Assembly (NCBI RefSeq): GCF_025961835.1
Contig: NZ_JAOQOK010000001.1
Location: 930,001-994,000 of the forward strand
From: Sphingobium sp. B2D3C
GTDB taxonomy: Bacteria; Pseudomonadota; Alphaproteobacteria; Sphingomonadales; Sphingomonadaceae
Reading direction: 5' to 3'
Length of the DNA: 64,000 nucleotides
Shown: piece after piece, positions 28,235 to 39,968 of the stretch
Numbering within the stretch: position 1 is the first letter of the stretch
Layout of the letters: every line of letters starts with the position of its first letter
The notes under the pieces: generated by a model
Databases searched by the model: none
What the model saw: only the letters and a program-made list of their open reading frames with translations
What the model was told of the DNA's origin: nothing
Program-made: the position numbers and the translations under genes

Positions 28235-30301
28235 ATGCGGCCCGATATTCTCAATCCGCTGTTCACGGAAAGCACGGCGCTTAAGGGCGTGGGAAGCGCT
28301 TCGGCCAAGCCGCTGGAGCGCCTCGGGCTGACGCGTGTGGTCGACCTTGCCTTCCATCTGCCGGTGAGCTGGATCGAGCGGCAACGCGTGCGGCGGCTTG
28401 CGGAAGCCGAGACGGGGCGGATGGTCGCGCTGGTGCTGACGGCGCAGGAGTATCGCGCCTCGGGCACGGCACGGGCGCCGTTCCGCATCCGCGCCGTGGA
28501 TATGGCCGGCGACCCGGTGAGCATCGTCTATTTCGGCAAGAACAGCGGATGGCCGCGCAAGCTCTTCCCGCTCGGGGAGCCGCGTTTCGTCTCTGGTCGG
28601 CTCGATCAGTTCGGGGACGAGCTGCAGATCGTCCACCCCGATCATGTCGTGCCGTTGGAAGAGGCGGGGCAGATTGCCGATTGCGAGCCGGTCTATGGGC
28701 TTTCGGAAGGCATCACCAATGGCCGGCTGCGCGATCTGGTCGCGCAATCGGTCGAGCGCGGGCCAGTTCTGGATGAATGGATCGAGCCGGGCCTGCGCGC
28801 CCACAAGGGCTGGCCGAGCTGGCAGGAGGCGCTCAAGGCCACGCACGAGACGCCCGGCGCAAAGGCCGCGCGCGAGCGGCTGGCCTATGACGAGGTGTTC
28901 GCAAGCCAGCTTGCGCTGATGCTGTTGCGGGCCTCGACCCGCCGCCGACGCGGGCTTCCGCTGGCCGGAGACGGACATTTGCGCGACGCCTTGCGCCTGC
29001 CATTCGCCCCCACCGGTGCCCAGCGCCGTGCGTCTGCCGAGATCGAGGGGGACATGGCGCAGGCTGTGCCGATGCTCCGGCTGCTGCAAGGCGATGTCGG
29101 CTCGGGCAAGACGCTGGTGGCGCTGATGGCATTGCTCAATGCGGTGGAAGCCGGTGCGCAGGCAACCTTTCTGGCGCCGACGGAAATCCTCGCGCGCCAG
29201 CATTATGCCAGCCTCCAGACAATGCTGGCCGGCCTGCCGGTGAACGTTGCGATCCTCACCGGGCGGGACAAGGGCAAGGCGCGCGAATCGACGCTGATGG
29301 GGCTGGCCGATGGCAGCATTCACATCCTCGTGGGCACCCATGCGATTTTCCAGGAGGCCGTGACCTATCGCAATCTCGGCCTCGCGGTTATCGATGAGCA
29401 GCATCGCTTCGGCGTGTCGCAGCGGTTGATGCTGACGGCCAAGGCGGAACGGACGCCGCATCTGCTGGTGATGACGGCAACCCCGATCCCCCGCACGCTC
29501 TGTCTGGCGCAATATGGCGATATGGATGTCTCCCGGCTCGATGAGATGCCGCCGGGCCGCCAGAGCATCGACACGCGGGTCATCGGGGACGATCGGCTGG
29601 AGGATATCGTCTCCGCGCTCGGCCGCCATATCGCGGCGGGTCGGCAGGCTTACTGGGTGTGCCCGCTGGTGGAGCAGAGCGAGGATGGCGACGAGGCAGC
29701 GGCGGAAGCCCGCGCTGCGCTACTCAAGGCGCGGTTCGGCGCGGATGTCGTCGGCATGGTCCACGGGCAGATGCCCGGCCCGGAGAAGGATGCGGTCATG
29801 GAGGCCTTCTCGCGCGGGCAGCTCAAGCTGCTGGTGGCGACGACGGTGATTGAGGTGGGCGTGGACGTGCCCAATGCCACGCTGATGATCGTGGAAGCGG
29901 CGGAGCGCTTCGGCCTCGCGCAGTTGCACCAGTTGCGCGGGCGCGTGGGGCGCGGCGATCAGCGCAGCTTCTGCATGTTGCTGCACGGGAGTAATTTGTC
30001 CGAAACAGCGCGCTCGCGTCTCGCCCTGATGCGCGAGACCAATGATGGCTTCCGCATCGCAGAGGAAGATCTGAAATTGCGCGGGGCTGGCGAAATCCTC
30101 GGTACGCGCCAATCGGGCGAGCAGCGCTTTCGGCTGGCCAGCCCGGAACAGATCCAGTCTCTGCTGGATGCGGCGCATGACGATGCCCGGCTGCTCATGG
30201 ACCGCGATGGCGGCCTGGCCTCCCCGCGCGGGCAGGCCGCGCGGCTGTGCCTTTATCTGTTCGAGCGCGATGCGGCGATCAGTCTGCTCGCCAGCGGCTG
30301 A
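28235..30301 (+). CDS. recG: ATP-dependent DNA helicase RecG
   Basis: RecG reverses stalled replication forks and processes Holliday junctions. The protein has 688 residues: an N-terminal wedge OB domain (about 50-160), helicase motifs with Walker A GDVGSGKTLVA near residue 287 and the DEQH box near residue 385 (VIDEQHRFG), and a C-terminal helicase domain with QLRGRVGRG. I start at 28235, giving MRPDILNPLFTESTALKGVG, the family N-terminus. It is convergent with the PilZ gene, with three bases between the stops. Confidence 0.95.
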   Translation: MRPDILNPLFTESTALKGVGSASAKPLERLGLTRVVDLAFHLPVSWIERQRVRRLAEAETGRMVALVLTAQEYRASGTARAPFRIRAVDMAGDPVSIVYFGKNSGWPRKLFPLGEPRFVSGRLDQFGDELQIVHPDHVVPLEEAGQIADCEPVYGLSEGITNGRLRDLVAQSVERGPVLDEWIEPGLRAHKGWPSWQEALKATHETPGAKAARERLAYDEVFASQLALMLLRASTRRRRGLPLAGDGHLRDALRLPFAPTGAQRRASAEIEGDMAQAVPMLRLLQGDVGSGKTLVALMALLNAVEAGAQATFLAPTEILARQHYASLQTMLAGLPVNVAILTGRDKGKARESTLMGLADGSIHILVGTHAIFQEAVTYRNLGLAVIDEQHRFGVSQRLMLTAKAERTPHLLVMTATPIPRTLCLAQYGDMDVSRLDEMPPGRQSIDTRVIGDDRLEDIVSALGRHIAAGRQAYWVCPLVEQSEDGDEAAAEARAALLKARFGADVVGMVHGQMPGPEKDAVMEAFSRGQLKLLVATTVIEVGVDVPNATLMIVEAAERFGLAQLHQLRGRVGRGDQRSFCMLLHGSNLSETARSRLALMRETNDGFRIAEEDLKLRGAGEILGTRQSGEQRFRLASPEQIQSLLDAAHDDARLLMDRDGGLASPRGQAARLCLYLFERDAAISLLASG

Positions 30302-30304
30302 GCG

Positions 30305-30661
30305 TCAGCCGTCGGTCTGTGGCCGGGTGATGCGTGCCAGAATATCGAGATAGGCCCGCGCATCGATAGGCTGGAGGAATTGCGCGCCAAAGCATCCCCG
30401 CAGGCTCCAGCGGATTTGCGCATCCTGCATGGTGATGAGCGGCAGGCGAAGGGCGACCGGCTCGCCGCGCTCGAAGCGTGCGAAACCGCAGCGGGCCTGA
30501 AATCCCCAGACCGAAAAGTCGATCAGCTCGACCTCGATGGGGTCCGCGCCGCGCGGCCGCGATACATGGGTCTGGAAGGAGATGGCATCGCGTGAAATGA
30601 CGCGGCGCCGGCCGTGAATCAGCTCGGATCGGACGGCCCGGCTCCACGCTTCGTCGCCCAT
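30305..30661 (-). CDS. PilZ domain protein (distal gene of a tandem pair)
   Basis: This 118-residue protein consists of essentially one PilZ domain, a cyclic-di-GMP receptor. Both binding motifs are intact: RxxxR at R20-R24 and DxSxxG at D48, S50 and G53. It has no membrane span or other domain, so it should act as a stand-alone cytosolic adaptor. It follows a second PilZ gene on the same strand after 31 bases, so the two are probably co-transcribed. The target process cannot be told from the neighbours. Confidence 0.8.
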   Translation of the reverse strand: MGDEAWSRAVRSELIHGRRRVISRDAISFQTHVSRPRGADPIEVELIDFSVWGFQARCGFARFERGEPVALRLPLITMQDAQIRWSLRGCFGAQFLQPIDARAYLDILARITRPQTDG

Positions 30662-30692
30662 CGTTCAGGCTCCGGCGCGGCTGGCGTAATGG

Positions 30693-31019
30693 TCAGCGGC
30701 CGGGATGATCGGGGCCCTTCAGCCGCAGGAGCATGATGTCATACTCCTTGTCCGCGATCGCGGACTCGAATTCGACACCGAGGCGCGCACTATTCGCCCA
30801 GATCGCGCGCCCCCGCAACATACCGATCTGCGGCACATCGATGGTGAGGCTTTCGCCGATCGACACCAGTTGATCGCAGCGGATCATGCAGCCGCTCGGC
30901 GAAATGTTGATGAGCACGGCCGGCGATGGCGGGAGGGTGCCGCCCCAGATCTGCACGGGGCTTTCCACGGCGTCCCGTTCGTAGCGGCGCGGCTCGTCCA
31001 TCGAGAAGGCAAACGTCAT
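30693..31019 (-). CDS. PilZ domain protein (proximal gene of a tandem pair)
   Basis: This 108-residue single-domain PilZ protein keeps both cyclic-di-GMP motifs: RxxxR at R11-R15 (RRYER) and NxSxxG at N38, S40 and G43 (NISPSG). It is 96 bases downstream of tyrS on the same strand. The start codon is directly preceded by a perfect 12-bp hairpin whose 3' arm contains the GGGAG ribosome binding site, so translation may be controlled by RNA folding. Confidence 0.8.
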   Translation of the reverse strand: MTFAFSMDEPRRYERDAVESPVQIWGGTLPPSPAVLINISPSGCMIRCDQLVSIGESLTIDVPQIGMLRGRAIWANSARLGVEFESAIADKEYDIMLLRLKGPDHPGR

Positions 31020-31048
31020 GGATCAGACTCCCAGTCGGAGTCTGATCC
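31020..31048 (-). promoter_or_regulatory. Hairpin covering the ribosome binding site of the proximal PilZ gene
   Basis: A perfect 12-bp inverted repeat (31020-31031 with 31037-31048, 5-base loop) ends at the base next to the ATG. On the mRNA the Shine-Dalgarno GGGAG lies in the 3' arm and loop edge, eight bases before the ATG. Folding would hide it. No T run follows, so it is not a tyrS terminator. It could also be an operator for a protein. Confidence 0.55.
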
Positions 31049-31115
31049 TGTCAGTCACCGGTAAACATCTGATAAACTCGGTGTAATCGAGGTGCGAACG
31101 CCCCGCTCCGGCAGC

Positions 31116-32345
31116 TTAGCGGCTGAGCAGCGCGTGCCGCTTCTTGCCGAGGCTGAGCTTCACCGGCGTCTCGCCAATCGCGATCAGATGCTTTTCATCG
31201 CGCACCGGCTCGTCGTCGACGCGGACAGCGCCTTCGGCGATCTTGCGGCGCGCCTCGCCATTGGAGGCGGCCAGCCCGGCCTGGGTGAGGGCGGTGACCA
31301 GGGCGATGCTGCCTTCGGCCACGTGAACGGTCGGCAAATCCGCCGCCGCCGCCGCGCCTTGCTCGAAGGTGAGGCGGGCGGTTTCCGCAGCGCTATCCGC
31401 AGCGGCCCGGCCACGGCAAAGCGCCGTTGCCTCATTGGCGAGAATCTTCTTGGCCTCGTTGATCTCCGCGCCTTGCAGCGCTTCGAGCCGCCGGATTTCG
31501 TCCATCGGCACATCGGTGAACAGGCGCAGGAACCGCCCGACATCGCGATCATCGGTGTTCCGCCAGAACTGCCAATAGTCGAAATGCGGCAGCATCGCCT
31601 CGTTCAGCCAGACAGCGCCCGCCATCGTCTTGCCCATCTTGCCGCCATCGGCCGTGGTGATGAGCGGTGTGGTGACGCCGTAGACTTCCGTGCCATCCAC
31701 CCGGCGCGAAAGCTCGATGCCGTTGACGATATTGCCCCACTGGTCCGATCCGCCCATTTGCAGCCGGCAACCCGCCCGACGGGAAAGCTCGAGGAAGTCA
31801 TAGGCCTGGAGGATCATGTAATTGAACTCCAGGAAGCTCAGCGACTGCTCGCGATCCAGCCGCAGCTTTACCGAATCGAAGCTGAGCATCCGGTTGACCG
31901 AGAAGTGCTGGCCGTAATCCCGCAGGAACGGCAGATATTCGAGCGCGTCTAGCCACTCGGCATTGTCGGCCATGATCGCGTCCGTGGGACCATCGCCGAA
32001 GGTCAGGAAGTTCTCGAACACCGTCTTGATGGACGCGATGTTGCTGTTGATCGTCTCGACGGTCATCAGCTTGCGCGCTTCATCCTTGAAGCTGGGGTCG
32101 CCAACCTTGCCGGTCCCGCCACCCATCAGCACGATGGGCTTGTGGCCGGTCTGCTGCATGCGGCGCAGCAGCATGATTTGCACCATCGAGCCGACGTGCA
32201 GCGAGGGCGCCGTAGGATCAAAGCCGATATAGCCTGGAACGACCTGCCTGGCGGCGAGCGCATCCAGCGCGCTTGCGTCAGTAATCTGGTGGATATAGCC
32301 CCGCTCTTCGAGCAGGTTCAGCAGGTCGGACTTGTAGCTTGTCAT
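31116..32345 (-). CDS. tyrS: Tyrosyl-tRNA synthetase
   Basis: TyrS charges tRNA-Tyr. The 409-residue length is normal. The class I signatures are present as HVGSM (HIGH-type) near residue 51 and KMGKT (KMSKS-type) near residue 237, and the tyrosine-binding QAYDFLEL segment is intact. The C-terminal 70 residues form the S4-like RNA-binding domain ([16 protein letters not shown]). The two PilZ genes lie downstream on the same strand. Confidence 0.95.
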   Translation of the reverse strand: MTSYKSDLLNLLEERGYIHQITDASALDALAARQVVPGYIGFDPTAPSLHVGSMVQIMLLRRMQQTGHKPIVLMGGGTGKVGDPSFKDEARKLMTVETINSNIASIKTVFENFLTFGDGPTDAIMADNAEWLDALEYLPFLRDYGQHFSVNRMLSFDSVKLRLDREQSLSFLEFNYMILQAYDFLELSRRAGCRLQMGGSDQWGNIVNGIELSRRVDGTEVYGVTTPLITTADGGKMGKTMAGAVWLNEAMLPHFDYWQFWRNTDDRDVGRFLRLFTDVPMDEIRRLEALQGAEINEAKKILANEATALCRGRAAADSAAETARLTFEQGAAAAADLPTVHVAEGSIALVTALTQAGLAASNGEARRKIAEGAVRVDDEPVRDEKHLIAIGETPVKLSLGKKRHALLSR

Positions 32346-32399
32346 GATCGCCCTTCGGGAAGCGCGGGGTTATTGAAACGCGGGGGCGCTTAGCATGGG

Positions 32400-32963
32400 A
32401 TGGGAAGGATGAGTAGTATTTTGGCCCGCGCCGCTCTGGTCTGCCATCCGGATACGCCCTGCGATGCGCTGGCGGCGCTGGGCATGCAGATTGAGCTGAC
32501 CGACGATCATGGTTGGGAGATCGGCTTCGTGGCCATGGGCCGGATCGCCGATCTGCGTCTGCCCGAGGCCGCGCCGGGCATTCATACCGATGAGCTATGG
32601 CGCACCACCTGCTTTGAGCTGTTCGTGGCGGAGGACGATGATGCCTATGCCGAGTATAATTTCTCGCCCTCCGGCGCCTTCGCGGCCTATCATTTCGACC
32701 ATTATCGCACCGGCATGAGGCCCTTCGACATCCCCGCGCCACATATCCTGCAGGCGGCAGATGCCGAGCGGCTGTCACTGTCCGTCCGCCTCACCGAAGA
32801 CGCGCTGGTGTGGGATCGATCAGGGGCGATCGGCGCCAGCGCGGTCATCCAGGAGGCGAACGGCACTTTGAGCTATTGGGCGCTGGCGCATCCCCCCGGA
32901 TGGCCAGACTTTCACCACCGGGATTGCTTCGCGCTGCGGCTTCCGCCAGTGGACCGGGCATGA
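32400..32963 (+). CDS. DOMON-like domain protein, partner of a NamZ-like enzyme
   Basis: This 187-residue protein resembles the DOMON-like family found beside MurB/cell-wall genes, a beta-sandwich of probable ligand- or carbohydrate-binding character. Segments typical by memory are ELWRTTCFELFVA and YAEYNFSPSGAFAAYHFDHYR. It has no signal peptide. The gene overlaps the following DUF1343/NamZ-like gene by ATGA, so the two products are made together and probably act on the same sugar or peptidoglycan substrate. An ATG at 32409 is an alternative start. Confidence 0.68.
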   Translation: MGRMSSILARAALVCHPDTPCDALAALGMQIELTDDHGWEIGFVAMGRIADLRLPEAAPGIHTDELWRTTCFELFVAEDDDAYAEYNFSPSGAFAAYHFDHYRTGMRPFDIPAPHILQAADAERLSLSVRLTEDALVWDRSGAIGASAVIQEANGTLSYWALAHPPGWPDFHHRDCFALRLPPVDRA

Positions 32964-34165
32964 GCTTTCTCACCGGTCTCGATCGCCTGCTGGCCGACCC
33001 CGCGCTGCGTGCACCGCTTGCCGGCCAGCGCGTCTGTCTGCTGGCACATCCAGCTTCGGTCACTGCGGACCTCACCCATGCGCTCGATGCGCTGGCAGCC
33101 TGTGGCGACATCCGCCTGACTTCCGCCATGGGTCCGCAGCACGGCCTGCGGGGTGACAAGCAGGACAATATGATGGAATCGCCGGATTTCACCGATCCTG
33201 CCCACGGCATCCCTGTGTTCAGCCTGTATGGCGAGGTGCGCCGGCCGACGGCGCAGATGATGGACTCGGCCGACATATTCCTCGTCGACCTGCAGGATTT
33301 GGGGTGTCGCATCTACACCTTCGTGACGACTTTGCTCTATCTGCTCGAAGCAGCGGAAAAGGCCGGGAAGAGCGTGTGGGTGCTGGACCGGCCCAATCCC
33401 GCCGGGCGGCCTATCGAGGGTCTGACGCTGAGGTCAGGCTGGGAGAGCTTCGTCGGTGCGGGGCCCATGCCGATGCGTCATGGCCTCACCATGGGCGAAC
33501 TGGGGCAGTGGTTCATCGCACATTTCGGCCTGAACGTGGATTATCGCGTGATCGCGATGCAGGATTACGCGCCCGAGGCGGCCCCCGGGTTCGGCTGGCC
33601 CACCGAGCGCATCTGGGTCAATCCCAGTCCCAACGCGCCCAATCTCAACATGGCCCGCTGTTATGCCGGCACGGTTATGCTGGAAGGCGCGACGCTATCG
33701 GAAGGGCGGGGGACGACGCGCCCGCTTGAGCTATTCGGCGCGCCGGATATCGATGCGCGCAAGGTAATCGCCAAGATGCAGGCGCTGGCCCCGCAATGGC
33801 TGGACGGATGCATCCTTCGCGACTGCTGGTTCGAGCCGACCTTTCACAAGCATGTCGGCACTCTGTGCGCCGGCGTCCATATCCACGCTGAAGGGCCGGC
33901 TTACGCGCATCAGACCTTCCGCCCATGGCGGGTGCAGGCACTGGCCTTCAAGGCGATCCGGGCACTGTACCCAGACTATCCGCTTTGGCGCGATTTTCCG
34001 TATGAGTATGAGCTTGGCAAGCTGCCCATAGACGTGATCAACGGCTCGCCCTTGCTCCGCGAGTGGGTGGATGATGGTGCGGCGACGCCAGCGGGTCTCG
34101 ATGGCCTTGCGGGGGCCGACGAACGTGCCTGGGCGGAGACCCGCGCGGCTCATCTGCTTTACTGA
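32960..34165 (+). CDS. DUF1343/NamZ-family exo-beta-N-acetylmuramidase-like protein
   Basis: This 401-residue protein belongs to the DUF1343 family, whose member NamZ is an exo-beta-N-acetylmuramidase (glycoside hydrolase family 171). Family-like stretches are GPQHGLRGDKQDNM near residue 59, SLYGEVRRPTAQMM near residue 88, VDLQDLGCRIYTFVTT near residue 108, and WVNPSPNAPNL near residue 217. No export signal is seen, which suggests cytoplasmic recycling of peptidoglycan fragments. The start at 32960 overlaps the DOMON-like gene stop (ATGA). Confidence 0.8.
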   Translation: MSFLTGLDRLLADPALRAPLAGQRVCLLAHPASVTADLTHALDALAACGDIRLTSAMGPQHGLRGDKQDNMMESPDFTDPAHGIPVFSLYGEVRRPTAQMMDSADIFLVDLQDLGCRIYTFVTTLLYLLEAAEKAGKSVWVLDRPNPAGRPIEGLTLRSGWESFVGAGPMPMRHGLTMGELGQWFIAHFGLNVDYRVIAMQDYAPEAAPGFGWPTERIWVNPSPNAPNLNMARCYAGTVMLEGATLSEGRGTTRPLELFGAPDIDARKVIAKMQALAPQWLDGCILRDCWFEPTFHKHVGTLCAGVHIHAEGPAYAHQTFRPWRVQALAFKAIRALYPDYPLWRDFPYEYELGKLPIDVINGSPLLREWVDDGAATPAGLDGLAGADERAWAETRAAHLLY

Positions 34166-34176
34166 GCGGTGGGAGG

Positions 34177-35052
34177 ATGAAGGGTGGCCCAGAACCGGCG
34201 GCGGGGCTGGCGCTGTTGCCGGTGCTGGCTGTGGTGGGTTCGACGGCTTGTTTCCAGTTCGGGGCGGCTTTCGCCAAGGGACTATATCCCTTGGTCGGGC
34301 CGATCGGGGCGTCAGCCCTGCGCATCCTGTTCGCGGCGCTCATTCTGCTGGTGTTGGTCCGGCCGTGGCGGGCGTGGCCTGCGCGGCCGGACTGGCTGGC
34401 GCTGCTGGGCCTTGGTACCTGCGTTGCGGGGGCTATTCTCTTTTTCTACCTCGCTATCGCGCATCTGCCGCTGGGCATCGCAATCTCCATCCAGTCGCTA
34501 GGGCCATTGACGCTCGCCGCCTGCATGGCGAAGCGTGCCGTCCACTTGTTATGGGTCGCGCTCGCGGGTCTCGGCATCTGGTGCCTGGTGGGTGCCGATG
34601 GCGCCAAAGGCGCGCTGGAACCGGTGGGACTGTTGTTCGCGCTCATCGCTGCAGCCTGCTGGGCAGGCTACATCCTGTGCGGCCGCAGGGTTGCAACATC
34701 ATTCGGCGCCGGGGGGGCGGCCTTGTCGCTCTGCGTGGCCGCGCTTCTCGTCGTACCGGTGGGCATGATGCAGAACGGGGTGGGGCTCTTCGCGCCCGCC
34801 TTGCTTCCGCTCGCGCTGCTGGTGGCGATCCTGTCCGCAGCCATTCCCTTGTCGCTGGAGCTTTATGCGTTGCCGAGGTTGCCAGCGCGTAACTTTGCGG
34901 TGCTGACCAGCCTCGAACCGGCCTTCGCCGTTCTGGCCGGGCTGTTCATGCTGGGCGAACGTCTCAGCGCCATCCAACTCGCCGGCATCGCAATGGTTGT
35001 GGCCGCCAGCATGGGCTCGGTGATGAGCAAGAGAAAGGCCATGCCGGCATAA
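34177..35052 (+). CDS. EamA/DMT family transporter
   Basis: This 291-residue protein has about ten hydrophobic segments arranged as two EamA repeats (residues about 10-140 and 150-285), the drug/metabolite transporter pattern of RhtA-like amino acid or metabolite exporters. The second half ends SLEPAFAVLAGLFMLGERLS, which is characteristic of EamA domains. It starts 11 bases after the NamZ-like gene, so it may belong to the same operon and export or salvage a related product. The substrate is unknown. Confidence 0.82.
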   Translation: MKGGPEPAAGLALLPVLAVVGSTACFQFGAAFAKGLYPLVGPIGASALRILFAALILLVLVRPWRAWPARPDWLALLGLGTCVAGAILFFYLAIAHLPLGIAISIQSLGPLTLAACMAKRAVHLLWVALAGLGIWCLVGADGAKGALEPVGLLFALIAAACWAGYILCGRRVATSFGAGGAALSLCVAALLVVPVGMMQNGVGLFAPALLPLALLVAILSAAIPLSLELYALPRLPARNFAVLTSLEPAFAVLAGLFMLGERLSAIQLAGIAMVVAASMGSVMSKRKAMPA

Positions 35053-35071
35053 GTCCGGCGTTCAAACGATC

Positions 35072-35752
35072 TTACTGGCTGCTCTGTCGCGCGCCAGCCC
35101 TGGCCTTGAGCAGGTTCCACATGCCGCGATGCTGCACGAGCAACTGATCGGCGCCGAATTGCACGGCACGCGAGAAGCGCTCGACCTGGGGAAGGTCGTC
35201 CAGAAGAGCCACGGTATCGGACTGGCTGGGGAGGGTGGTTTCGGCCGGCTCGATGCCGAGGCTGAGCGCACCGACGTCGAGGATCTTGCGGATGGCCTGC
35301 CATTCCAGCACCAGCGTGATCGCCGTGCCGAGCGCGCAACCGCGCCGTTCCGACTGGGCAAGCATCTCAATCGCGTGGCTTTGCTGGGCGATGGCCGCAG
35401 TCGCCTCACTATGGCGCGGCGTGCTCGGCACCGGCCCGGCCGCAGCGCAGAGGCGATGCATATAGTCGCGTTCTTCGGCAAAGGCGCTGGTCGAGCGGAT
35501 CAGCCAATCGCGGGCGACCGGCTCTGCGGTGTGAACAGCGGCATGATCGACAACGCCCGGGATCTGGCCGTGGAGCAGAACGAGAAGGTGGATGAAGTCC
35601 GCAAAGTCGGCCGAGTGCCGCGCAAAGGATATCCGCTCGCCGGCCAGCACGGGCGCGCAGTAGGAATGTGTCGCGGACCCTTCGCTCTCCACAAGCGCAA
35701 GCACTCGGGCGGAAAGGCCGGTCTCAACGAAATCAAGCGGGCGCGGGTCCAT
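35072..35752 (-). CDS. Protein of unknown function, alpha-helical
   Basis: This 226-residue protein starts MDPRPLDFVETGLSARVLAL. AAGG lies six bases upstream of the ATG on its strand, which decides the start over the ATG at 35854. It is predicted to be mostly helical and soluble, with HLLVLLHGQIPGVVDHAA in the first half, EERDYMHRLCAAAGPVPSTP in the middle, and no signal peptide or membrane span. I do not recognise a domain. It may be a sphingomonad-specific family. It converges on the EamA gene. Confidence 0.6.
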   Translation of the reverse strand: MDPRPLDFVETGLSARVLALVESEGSATHSYCAPVLAGERISFARHSADFADFIHLLVLLHGQIPGVVDHAAVHTAEPVARDWLIRSTSAFAEERDYMHRLCAAAGPVPSTPRHSEATAAIAQQSHAIEMLAQSERRGCALGTAITLVLEWQAIRKILDVGALSLGIEPAETTLPSQSDTVALLDDLPQVERFSRAVQFGADQLLVQHRGMWNLLKARAGARQSSQ

Positions 35753-35951
35753 ATCAAGCCTTAGAATGCCGAACCGACGGGCCGGCAATTTTCCCCGCGG
35801 CGATGTAACGCGCAGGAAGTTAACAAGATGTTGAAAACGCTCCAACCAAGCCACGCGAGCCTGTTTTATTTCAGAGTATTAGCTCGGCCGCACAGGTCGC
35901 GCAGGTGCATGCTAGGGTTCTTACGACTGGCAGGTATTGCGCGCACGAAAA

Positions 35952-35984
35952 AGGCGGCGGAAGCGCGCAACACCTCCGCCGCCT
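35952..35984 (-). terminator. Intrinsic terminator of the dnaG-rpoD operon
   Basis: On the minus strand a 10-bp stem (35975-35984 with 35952-35961) is followed by TTTTTCG, 17 bases after the rpoD stop. The 248-base gap from 35753 to 36000 otherwise shows no gene. Confidence 0.85.
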
Positions 35985-36000
35985 GATTTGATTTCGGACC

Positions 36001-38049
<2,049 letters not shown>

Positions 38050-38096
38050 GCGTTGCCTTGCTCCGGGCCAAGCGCGGTGCCGCGCGGGCCAGTTAT

Positions 38097-39968
38097 TCAC
38101 TCTTCGAGGGGTTGGGCCAGCTCGGCGGCTCGTGCCGCCAGATCTTCCTTGAGCTTGCGCAGGGCTTGCTGGCGGGCGAAACTCGCCTCGTCCAGATTCT
38201 CCGCCATCGCTCTCGTCGCCGCCGCCAGCTCTGCTTCGATTCGCGGCATCGCCACCAGCACCCCGATGGCTTCCGCCAGATCGCGCTGTGCACGCCATCC
38301 CTCGGCTTCGGCCTGGGTGAAGGTGAAATGCAGCGCGTCGGCGCGGAGCAACCCCTTCGCCATATTATACAGCTCAGTGCTGCCCAATATGGTAAGGAGC
38401 GCCTCGGTTTCAACAGTTTCTTGGCGATCGGCCGCTTTGAGCAGCGCGTCCAGCAACTTTGCCAGCCCGGAGTCGGGCGGCGACAGGCTGTCCAGTGCCT
38501 CGCGGTGGACGAGGATCTCGCCCGGAAAGCGCAGGAGGCCGGCCAGAACGGCGCGTAAAAGCAGCATGTCTCCGCCGGTTTCGCGGATCGCCTTCGCGTC
38601 CTGCGTGGCCGGTGGGGGCGGGGCGGTCCAGCGGCCGCCCTTCATCGTGCCGCCGCCGCGACCGGCGGGCCGTCCCTCGAAGCGGGCGTTAGACGCGGCG
38701 CGCGGCGCGAAGAACAGCGCGTCGTAACGCTCCTTGAACAGACGAGAATAGAGCGCCCGGATGTCGCTATCGGCGATTGTGGCGGCGAGCGCATTGAGAC
38801 GCTGCTTGAGGCCAGCGCGTTCTTCCGGCGTGGCCAGCGGCGCGGCATCATGCTCGCTGCGCCAGATGAGGTCCGCCAGCGGGATCGAGCTTGCGAGCAC
38901 AGTCTCGAAGGCCTGAAGCCCCTCGGCCCGCAGCAGGTCATCGGGATCCTGCCCGGCCGGCAGCGTCGCAAAACAGAGGCTATGACCGGGGCGCAGCAGC
39001 GGCAAAGCGCGGTGGGCAGCGCGGATTGCCGCGCGCTGGCCGGCGCCATCGCCGTCGAAGCAGAGGATCGGCGTCTCCACCATGCTCCACAATTTCTCGA
39101 TCTGCGCCTCCGTCAGCGCCGTGCCGAGCGGCGCCACGGCCTCGGCGATGCCGGCCTGGGCAATGGCGATCACGTCCATATAGCCTTCGACGACGATGAT
39201 GCGGCCCGCTTTGCGCGCGGCAGGCGCCGCCTTGTCGAGGTTGAAGAGCGTGCGGCCCTTGTCGAAGAGCGGCGTCTCGGGGGAGTTGAGATATTTGGGC
39301 TCGCCCTGGCCCAGAATCCGTCCGCCAAAGGCGATCACGCGCCCGCGCTGGTCGCGGATCGGGATCATCAGCCGCCCGCGAAAACGATCGTAACTGTCTC
39401 GCTCGCTGTCTTCCGGCCGGATGAGCATCCCGGCCTCGACCAGCATATCCTCTGGGAAGTCTCGCAGCGCGGTCTTGAGCTTGCCGCGACTATCCGGCGC
39501 GAAACCTAGCCCAAACGCGCGGCGCGTCGCGTCCGTCAGCGCGCGCTTATGCAGATAGGCGCGCGCCTCGGCGCCATCGAGGCCGCCAAGCTGATCCTCG
39601 AACCAGTCCTGCGCCGCGGCGGTCACGTCATGCAGCGATTTTGCCTGCTCGGCTCGTTTGGCGGCACGCGGATCGGGCGCGGGCACCTCCATGCCGGCGG
39701 CGGCGGCAAGCTCCTTGACCGCATCCAGGAAGGGCAGGCCGCGCTGATCCGTCATCCAACGGATCGCATCGCCATGCGCCCCGCAGCCGAAGCAATGGTA
39801 GAAGCCCTTCTCGTCGTTGATCGTGAAGCTGGGCGTCTTCTCATTGTGGAAGGGACAGCACGCCTTGTATTCCCGCCCGGCCTTCTGGACCTTGATCGTC
39901 TTGCCGATGAGCGTGGAGAGGGTGGTGCGGGCGCGGAGTTCGTCCAGCCATTGCGGGGTGAGGCTCAT
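38097..39968 (-). CDS. dnaG: DNA primase
   Basis: DnaG makes RNA primers for replication. The 623-residue protein has the CHC2 zinc ribbon (C38, H41, C59, C62), the Toprim catalytic core with [10 protein letters not shown] near residue 255 and [12 protein letters not shown] near residue 298, and a C-terminal helicase-binding domain from about 430. It is upstream of rpoD on the same strand. Its start overlaps the stop of the GIY-YIG gene by ATGA, although that gene is probably a later arrival. Confidence 0.96.
   Translation of the reverse strand: MSLTPQWLDELRARTTLSTLIGKTIKVQKAGREYKACCPFHNEKTPSFTINDEKGFYHCFGCGAHGDAIRWMTDQRGLPFLDAVKELAAAAGMEVPAPDPRAAKRAEQAKSLHDVTAAAQDWFEDQLGGLDGAEARAYLHKRALTDATRRAFGLGFAPDSRGKLKTALRDFPEDMLVEAGMLIRPEDSERDSYDRFRGRLMIPIRDQRGRVIAFGGRILGQGEPKYLNSPETPLFDKGRTLFNLDKAAPAARKAGRIIVVEGYMDVIAIAQAGIAEAVAPLGTALTEAQIEKLWSMVETPILCFDGDGAGQRAAIRAAHRALPLLRPGHSLCFATLPAGQDPDDLLRAEGLQAFETVLASSIPLADLIWRSEHDAAPLATPEERAGLKQRLNALAATIADSDIRALYSRLFKERYDALFFAPRAASNARFEGRPAGRGGGTMKGGRWTAPPPPATQDAKAIRETGGDMLLLRAVLAGLLRFPGEILVHREALDSLSPPDSGLAKLLDALLKAADRQETVETEALLTILGSTELYNMAKGLLRADALHFTFTQAEAEGWRAQRDLAEAIGVLVAMPRIEAELAAATRAMAENLDEASFARQQALRKLKEDLAARAAELAQPLEE

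Noticed and set aside
39965..39968. ATGA overlap read as a GIY-YIG-dnaG-rpoD operon
   Set aside because: The overlap is created by a repeat-encoded tail, so it is more likely an accident than an old operon link.
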